Assembly: GCA_040218045.1 (NCBI GenBank)
Contig: JAVJQA010000009.1
Location: 19,494-83,493 of the forward strand
Source: Marinoscillum sp040218045
Lineage (GTDB): Bacteria > Bacteroidota > Bacteroidia > Cytophagales > Cyclobacteriaceae
Length of the DNA: 64,000 nt
Direction: 5' to 3'
Made by a program: the position numbers and the translations under genes. A model generated the notes under the pieces. The model was given only the letters and a program-made list of their open reading frames with translations. It searched no databases and was not told where the DNA came from. Below, one piece after another: positions 59,545-64,000 of this stretch (within the stretch, counting starts at the first letter, position 1; the number at the start of each line of letters is the position of its first letter).

Positions 59545-60792
59545 TCATGCCTCCTTTACCTTCAGCCAGTGGAGTACCTTCTCCACCGTCAATCCCTGAA
59601 CAATGATGCTGAAGACCACAATGATATAAGTGATGGCCACAATCAGTTCACGGTTCATCTCGGTAGTCAATGAAAGTGCCAGCGCGATGGAGATGCCACC
59701 TCTCAAGCCTCCCCATGTCATGACTAGACCCGTTTTCGGAACGAAATCAAGCTTCTTTTTAAAGGTCTGTATTGGCCCCAAAAGTGCCAGATATCTACAA
59801 ATGAGCGTGACCGGAATAAGGATCGCTCCTGCCAGTATATAATTGCCTTCAAAGCTTAGAATCAGAACTTCCAGACCAATTAAGACAAAAAGAATGGCAT
59901 TCAGCAGAATGTCCAGCAGTTCCCAAAACTTATCTACATAGCGCTCGGTTATTTCACTCATAGATGTCTGTCTGTGAGTGTCATTTCCTACAAACAAGCC
60001 AGCCACCACCATGGCCAACGGACCCGAAAAATGGAGGGAACTCGCCAATAAATAGCCACCCATCACCATTGCCAGGGTGAGCATCACTTCGGTCTCATAA
60101 TTATCTATTGATTTTAACATCAGGTAGGTAACATAACCTAGGCCCAAACCTAAAAGAAGCCCTCCACCTACTTCCTCTAAAAACAGGAACCCAATGTGGC
60201 CAAAAGATATTTCAGCACCTGGGCTTTCTGCCAATTGAAACAGGGTTAAGAATACCACTACTCCTATTCCATCATTAAAAAGGCTTTCACCTACAATTTT
60301 GGTTTCCAGCCTCTTAGGTGCCCCGGCTTGTTTTAAGATGCCAAGAACAGCGATCGGATCAGTTGGTGAAATTAAAGCACCAAACAGCAAAGCTTGTAAA
60401 TAGCTGATGGGCAACTGAATGTAATTGAGCAGGTAATAAGTGACCGTTCCAATCAGGAAAGTAGAGACCAGAACGCCTACGGTGGCAAAAACCATGATAG
60501 GATATCGTTGTGTTTTTAGGTGCGTAAAGTTGGTGTGCAAAGCACCTGCAAAAAGTAAAAAACTCAACATCACATCTAGCAGTACTTCCTTGAAATCTAT
60601 GGAGCTGATGATGCTCACAGCATTGTTTAGGATAATGTCTGTAAACAAGGAGGAAATGGAAATGCCTACGGTAAAAATCATGGCCATGATCATCAAGCCA
60701 ATGGTGGTGGGCAGTTTCAAAAAACGCACATTGATATAACTAAACAGTGCAGAAATAACGATTAGCAAGGTAATTATTCCGAATATGCTCAT
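59545..60792 (-). CDS. Na+/H+ antiporter, CPA1/NhaP type
   Basis: A 415-residue inner-membrane cation:proton antiporter with about 12 helices. The typical CPA1 motifs are SPTDPIAVLGILK and ESLFNDGIGVVVF, with the transport Asp in the latter. Ion homeostasis and pH control are the likely roles, and Na+ or K+ specificity cannot be told. It is monocistronic, followed by a decayed ParE toxin gene. Confidence 0.9.
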   Translation of the reverse strand: MSIFGIITLLIVISALFSYINVRFLKLPTTIGLMIMAMIFTVGISISSLFTDIILNNAVSIISSIDFKEVLLDVMLSFLLFAGALHTNFTHLKTQRYPIMVFATVGVLVSTFLIGTVTYYLLNYIQLPISYLQALLFGALISPTDPIAVLGILKQAGAPKRLETKIVGESLFNDGIGVVVFLTLFQLAESPGAEISFGHIGFLFLEEVGGGLLLGLGLGYVTYLMLKSIDNYETEVMLTLAMVMGGYLLASSLHFSGPLAMVVAGLFVGNDTHRQTSMSEITERYVDKFWELLDILLNAILFVLIGLEVLILSFEGNYILAGAILIPVTLICRYLALLGPIQTFKKKLDFVPKTGLVMTWGGLRGGISIALALSLTTEMNRELIVAITYIIVVFSIIVQGLTVEKVLHWLKVKEA

Positions 60793-60823
60793 CTCAGGAT
60801 TTTAAAATTATAGTGTGGAGTAT

Positions 60824-61022
60824 TTAGAAGTTCGGTAATTTTGCAGGATGATGAATCGTTAAGACATCTATTCGTTCATCCGTTGCAATCAGATATATTA
60901 TTTGATAATTCCCTAGTATCACTTCCCTAATTCTTGGGTTATCCAAAGGTACTGGAAGTTCATCTGATGTTCAACCACTTCTGTCAGTCCGTCAACAAGG
61001 TTTAGGTAATTAGTTATACGAA
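60824..61022 (-). pseudogene. decayed RelE/ParE-type toxin
   Basis: Read leftwards, the frame ends IREVILGNYQIIYLIATDER and IDVLTIHHPAKLPNF, the standard C-terminal ParE pattern (IREV-x-x-G-x-Y-x-I-x-Y...V-x-x-x-x-H-x-x-R/K). Further upstream the frame shifts: LNLVDGLTEVVEH in one frame, SDELPVPLDNP in the next. It thus has a frameshift and no start codon, and no antitoxin gene is next to it. It is a dead toxin. Confidence 0.6.
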
Positions 61023-61037
61023 GCCCTCATTCTTCTA

Positions 61038-61919
61038 TCAACCCCGAATCGTTTTCCAAACCTTCTTTCCACCGCCTACAATCAGTAGCACAACAAAACC
61101 CACAACCAATCCCGCCAAAAACTCGAACAACAGACTAGGAATGTGAATGATTTCTTCCAGGTGGTGCACGAAGTGTAAATTGTGAACAAAAAGGCCACCC
61201 GACACCAACATCAAGGCAATGGTTCCAATGATTGAAAGACCTTTTACAACCTTAGGCAAAGCAGCGACCAATAACCTACCCATCTTATCAGAGAAACTAT
61301 TATCTGCTTCATTTATGGCAATAAGCTTTAGTCCAAAATCATCCATGCGTACGATAAGCGCTACAATGCCATAGACACCCACCGTAGCAACGAGGGCAAT
61401 GAGTGTAACCACTGGAATCTGTATTTTTAGTGGTTCGTCAGGCACAGTCCCCAAAGCAATGATGATAATCTCAACAGAAAGAATAAAATCTGTAATGATC
61501 GCTGACCTCACTTTTTCCTTTTCCATTGCTAAGATTTCAGCTTTGGACAGATTTTTGACTAACGGCACTTCACTTTTATGAGCATGCGGAACCAAAAACT
61601 CATAAACTTTCTCCGCACCTTCATAGGCCAGGTACAACCCACCAATGATTAGGATCACCACGATAACTGATGGCAGAAAAGCACTGAGCAAAAAAGCCAC
61701 TGGCAGGATAATTACCTTGTTTAGGAGTGATCCTTTAGTAATAGCCCACAATACTGGCAACTCACGAGCAGAGATAAAGCCAGATGCCTTTTCGGCATTT
61801 ACTGCCAGGTCATCACCCAAAATTCCAGCGGTCTTTTTTCCGGCCACCTTTCCCATAGTAGCCACATCATCCATCAAGGTGCCGATATCATCCAAAAGTG
61901 CAAAAAAGCCTGAAGCCAT
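61038..61919 (-). CDS. DUF808 (YedI-like) membrane protein
   Basis: A 293-residue membrane protein of the DUF808 family, of unknown function. The N-terminus GFFALLDDIGTLMDDVATMGKVAGKKTAGILGDDLAVN is typical, with multiple hydrophobic segments (for example 70-95, 150-165, 170-190, 230-250 and 270-285). A role in envelope or stress physiology is possible. It is monocistronic, with 246 bp to the antiporter gene. Confidence 0.85.
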   Translation of the reverse strand: MASGFFALLDDIGTLMDDVATMGKVAGKKTAGILGDDLAVNAEKASGFISARELPVLWAITKGSLLNKVIILPVAFLLSAFLPSVIVVILIIGGLYLAYEGAEKVYEFLVPHAHKSEVPLVKNLSKAEILAMEKEKVRSAIITDFILSVEIIIIALGTVPDEPLKIQIPVVTLIALVATVGVYGIVALIVRMDDFGLKLIAINEADNSFSDKMGRLLVAALPKVVKGLSIIGTIALMLVSGGLFVHNLHFVHHLEEIIHIPSLLFEFLAGLVVGFVVLLIVGGGKKVWKTIRG

Positions 61920-62194
61920 AGTGTCTGTTTTCTTTAGCCGCTAAAATAAAGGGAAATAATGGATAGGGTGAAATAGGCACATCTACAAATTGCGAACAAT
62001 TTATAAAGGAACAAAATGCATTCAGACCTGAAGTTAAGATTTTGAATTACACTTCTGCTTGTGGCGGGACAAGCAAAAGAAACTTAGACTGATAAAGTTA
62101 GAACCTTCGATATCATCCGGACGATGAAGGTGTGTTTCGTACAAAATCATTCTTTTGTCTCCAGTTTTATGGTGTTTGAATGGACTAAAACAAT
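61920..62194. other. 275-bp gap with a small hairpin
   Basis: Contains only the hairpin TGCTTGTGGCGGGACAAGCA (62056-62075). Its arms are a common dispersed type. No gene is supported here; a short minus-strand frame in the gap looks like noise. Confidence 0.5.
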
Positions 62195-62557
62195 GTGAAC
62201 CATGGAACTGAAATTTTAACTTCACAGTTACTCCGTTTTATAAAAGATAAAGTAAAACCACTTATGAGACATGTAGTAAAATCGAAACTAAGAGAATCGG
62301 ATATGGACTATGTCCACCACTTCATGTACCAACATTTTAAATCAATTGAAGAAAAAAGGACATTCAGACGTGATTTAGAGACAATTTTATCTAAAACATG
62401 TCCTCAGAAATTCAGTTTTGAAAGAGAATATTTCTTAGTAACTAACAAACTAGCATTGAAAAAGAATGGACGTTTGAGAATTAGTCATAAAGGAAGTGTC
62501 TTTCTCAATTACCTCTCAAATAAAGAATTAGAATTGGCCAATATGCCAAAAGTTTAA
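62195..62557 (+). CDS. 120-aa protein of unknown function
   Basis: A 120-residue basic, soluble protein that starts with GTG at 62195 (MNHGTEILTSQLLRFIKDKV); an in-frame ATG at 62264 is an alternative. It carries the segments FMYQHFKSIEEKRTFRRDLE and FLVTNKLALKKNGRLRISHK. I recognise no family and cannot say what it does. It lies alone between a gap and the palindromic repeat region, and its coding quality is only moderate. Confidence 0.5.
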   Translation: MNHGTEILTSQLLRFIKDKVKPLMRHVVKSKLRESDMDYVHHFMYQHFKSIEEKRTFRRDLETILSKTCPQKFSFEREYFLVTNKLALKKNGRLRISHKGSVFLNYLSNKELELANMPKV

Positions 62558-62716
62558 GGTCATTTTAATTCATTCTCAATATATGAATTGGTTTATGTGT
62601 TCATGAACTTTAACCACTTTGCGCACACGTTTCAGTTGTAAAGACACGAGTCATGTCAGTGAATGCCATCATGACTGTAGCACAATAAGCAAGGTAATAA
62701 TTAGGGAGATAGTGTT

Positions 62717-62850
62717 ATGCCAGGGTTCGTGTCCCCACGAACCATTACTGATAAGCAATGGACATCAGTTTATGGCACTTCATGCTGAAAAACAGCCATA
62801 GTCGCTAATGATAAACAGAGGTACTGTTCGTGAGGACACGAACTTTGGCA
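62717..62850. repeat. palindromic repeat with GTTCGTG...CACGAAC arms
   Basis: GGTTCGTGTCCCCACGAAC (62724-62742) and GTTCGTGAGGACACGAAC (62826-62843) are partners on opposite strands. The match reaches outward to ATGCC...TTGGCA and inward to GTTTATGGC/GCCATAG. The whole 134-bp stretch is a long imperfect hairpin. The rest of 62558-63039 has no gene that I can support. Confidence 0.6.
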
Positions 62851-62908
62851 ATAAGCGCTTGTTTCTAGATTATACACATCACAACCCAGCCAAGTGCTGT
62901 TGGTGACA

Positions 62909-62942
62909 TTTCCCTGCCGCAGGTGTACACCGGCAGGGAAAG
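62909..62942. terminator. strong hairpin, probable terminator of the transglutaminase gene
   Basis: TTCCCTGCCG (62910-62919) pairs with CGGCAGGGAA (62931-62940) in a perfect 10-bp stem with an 11-nt loop. It lies about 100 bp after the stop of the transglutaminase gene (63040). The plus strand continues with AGAAACCCTCTTTTTT, so it could also act for a plus-strand transcript. Confidence 0.5.
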
Positions 62943-63039
62943 AAACCCTCTTTTTTGTTCAAAAAATCATTTTAAGATAAGAAGTTGGAAAACAGAAGTA
63001 TGGCAGGTTTTATTCTTAAAATAGAAGTCCTGAAAGCAA

Positions 63040-63834
63040 CTAACTGATCGGGTCAATCAATTCAACCTGAACCTGTTGCTTATGTGGGTAAACAGCCGGG
63101 CCAAATTGGTTGAAGATTGCCACATCCGCCGCATCCCTTCCATAACCCACTGATACATAACCGCCAACTGCACCTTGTCTAACTGCATCAAATGCATACC
63201 ATCTTCCTCCTACGAAAGCTTCAAACCATGCATGCATATCCATAGGCTGAAGATCGTATAAATACCCTACAACCATTCTGGCAGGAATGCTAATGCTACG
63301 GCACAATGCAATGCCCAAATGTGACAAATCACGACAAACACCGGTTCTTTGTTGATTTACTTCCGTGGCTGAAAGAGAATAATTGCTACTTCCGGGAAGG
63401 TACGTGACATGCTCTCTTAACCACTTCTCTATGGCAGCCACCTGATCATATCCTGGTGTCTGATCATAGGTAATAGACCTGGCCATTTCGTTGAACCGGT
63501 CAGACTCACAATAACGACTCGGCAACAAATACTTCAAAACGGAATCCGGTAACAATTGAATCTCTTCAAATGGCTCACCTGACACTTCGTTTTGATATCC
63601 TTCGGTTCGGACTTCTGCAGTAGTTTTTATAGAAAATATACCAAGAGGTGCGACCAATCGCTGACAAAGGTTGCTGTAGTGATCAGTGTACTCATGTACC
63701 TGAACAAATGGTGTAAGTCGATATTCTTCCCTTGCGATCCACTGCTGTGAATTACTTCTGGGTCTCAACATCAAGATAAACGGAGTTGGTACCTCAATAC
63801 TGAAGGTCATTTCACAAGTTGTTCTCAGCCACAT
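63040..63834 (-). CDS. Transglutaminase-like protein
   Basis: A 264-residue cytoplasmic protein with a Bact_transglu_N-like beta domain (about 1-110) and a transglutaminase-like core (about 125-235). The catalytic triad is GVCRDLSHL (Cys), DMHAWFEAF (His) and FDAVR (Asp). It has no signal peptide. Family members act as proteases or cross-linking enzymes on peptide or amide bonds; the substrate is not known. The start at 63834 (MWLRTTCEMTFSIEV) is reasonable. Confidence 0.88.
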   Translation of the reverse strand: MWLRTTCEMTFSIEVPTPFILMLRPRSNSQQWIAREEYRLTPFVQVHEYTDHYSNLCQRLVAPLGIFSIKTTAEVRTEGYQNEVSGEPFEEIQLLPDSVLKYLLPSRYCESDRFNEMARSITYDQTPGYDQVAAIEKWLREHVTYLPGSSNYSLSATEVNQQRTGVCRDLSHLGIALCRSISIPARMVVGYLYDLQPMDMHAWFEAFVGGRWYAFDAVRQGAVGGYVSVGYGRDAADVAIFNQFGPAVYPHKQQVQVELIDPIS

Positions 63835-63865
63835 CTTGATACTGCTTAATGAAAAATTATAGTAG

Positions 63866-64000
63866 CGTCCGAGAAAAGATTTTGGTTTCGAAGAAAATCC
63901 GTCAAAATTTACCCCTAAATCCCCTAAAGGGGACTTTCGTTCACCCCTTTAGGGGCAGGGGGTAGTTTTAGGAAATCGAAAAAATCTTTTCTCATTTCGT
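63866..64000. repeat. palindromic repeat with CCCCTAAAGGGG core, cut by window end
   Basis: GAGAAAAGATTTT (63871-63883) pairs with AAAATCTTTTCTC (63981-63993). Inside, ACCCCTAAATCCCCTAAAGGGG pairs with CCCCTTTAGGGGCAGGGGGT. This core is a well-known dispersed repeat of Bacteroidota. The element runs to the end of the window. Confidence 0.65.

Noticed and set aside
62034..62225. 63-aa minus-strand open frame
   Set aside because: It overlaps a hairpin repeat and the start of the plus-strand gene, and reads as low-quality text.
62619..62801. 60-aa plus-strand open frame
   Set aside because: It is mostly inside the GTTCGTG palindromic repeat.
1..64000. CRISPR array, tRNA or rRNA genes
   Set aside because: No regularly spaced short repeats and no tRNA- or rRNA-like sequence was seen by eye; the inverted repeats here are single palindromes.

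Overview
The window looks like a chromosomal segment of a free-living, probably marine, member of the Bacteroidota, most likely order Cytophagales. Supporting signs are menaquinone genes (menF, menD, menE and a MenI-like thioesterase), a FecI/FecR pair with an STN/carboxypeptidase-regulatory protein, a separate parC/parE pair for topoisomerase IV, PorT-like outer-membrane barrels, a secreted WD40-caspase, a good TTTG/TAnnTTTG promoter, about 40% GC and many imperfect palindromic intergenic repeats. I see no rRNA, tRNA or CRISPR array.

Layout. 1-5.7 kb: DUF1398 protein, TonB-like protein, SMP-30 lipoprotein, an exonuclease/GIY-YIG fusion and yaaA, with decayed gene pieces (a sulfotransferase tail and an ORF with stops) and palindromic repeats. 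5.7-11.9 kb: one giant gene (1977 aa) for a membrane KAP-like P-loop NTPase with a long helical C-terminal part. It lies exactly between the 3' end of yaaA and a second 39-bp copy of that 3' end, which suggests an inserted one-gene island. 11.9-19.3 kb: a sigma54-type two-component pair facing a run of plus-strand genes: Rnk-like factor, 53-aa ORF, two paralogous 2-TM four-helix-bundle sensors without output domains, a secreted helical protein, a flavodoxin, a transsulfuration-type PLP enzyme and a group-3 truncated globin. This looks like a redox or gas-sensing locus. 19.2-20.8 kb: a second interval bounded by copies of a gene 3' end (globin), holding a chloride-channel tail, a secreted two-repeat protein and a remnant.

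20.9-36.7 kb: a double-thioredoxin-fold protein, a WD40-caspase, then two NHEJ operons. Ku is first gene of a five-gene minus-strand operon (Ku, TPR protein, basic-tailed protein, two Cys-rich mini-lipoproteins); LigD (POL-PE-LIG) lies 3 bp downstream of a DUF72 gene. Each operon is head-to-head with a paralogous beta-barrel gene. Between them is a copper-type operon with two MbnP-like lipoproteins, an MbnH-like di-haem peroxidase and a Cys-motif barrel protein.

36.9-46.8 kb: histidine phosphatase, MenI-like thioesterase, menF, menD, then a minus-strand sigma/STN/FecR cassette, then menE with a partner gene and a DoxX protein. 46.8-64 kb: mostly housekeeping and membrane genes (radical SAM, rhomboid, TerB-like, EEP hydrolase, lone Hpt, YdcF, parC, lipase-like protein, parE, ECF sigma with a membrane partner, Na+/H+ antiporter, DUF808, transglutaminase) and more palindromic repeats.

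The best candidates for undescribed biology are the KAP-like island at yaaA, the sigma54/four-helix-sensor/globin cluster, the Ku operon with secreted Cys-rich lipoproteins, and the double-MbnP operon. All functional statements are read from sequence by eye; no searches were run.
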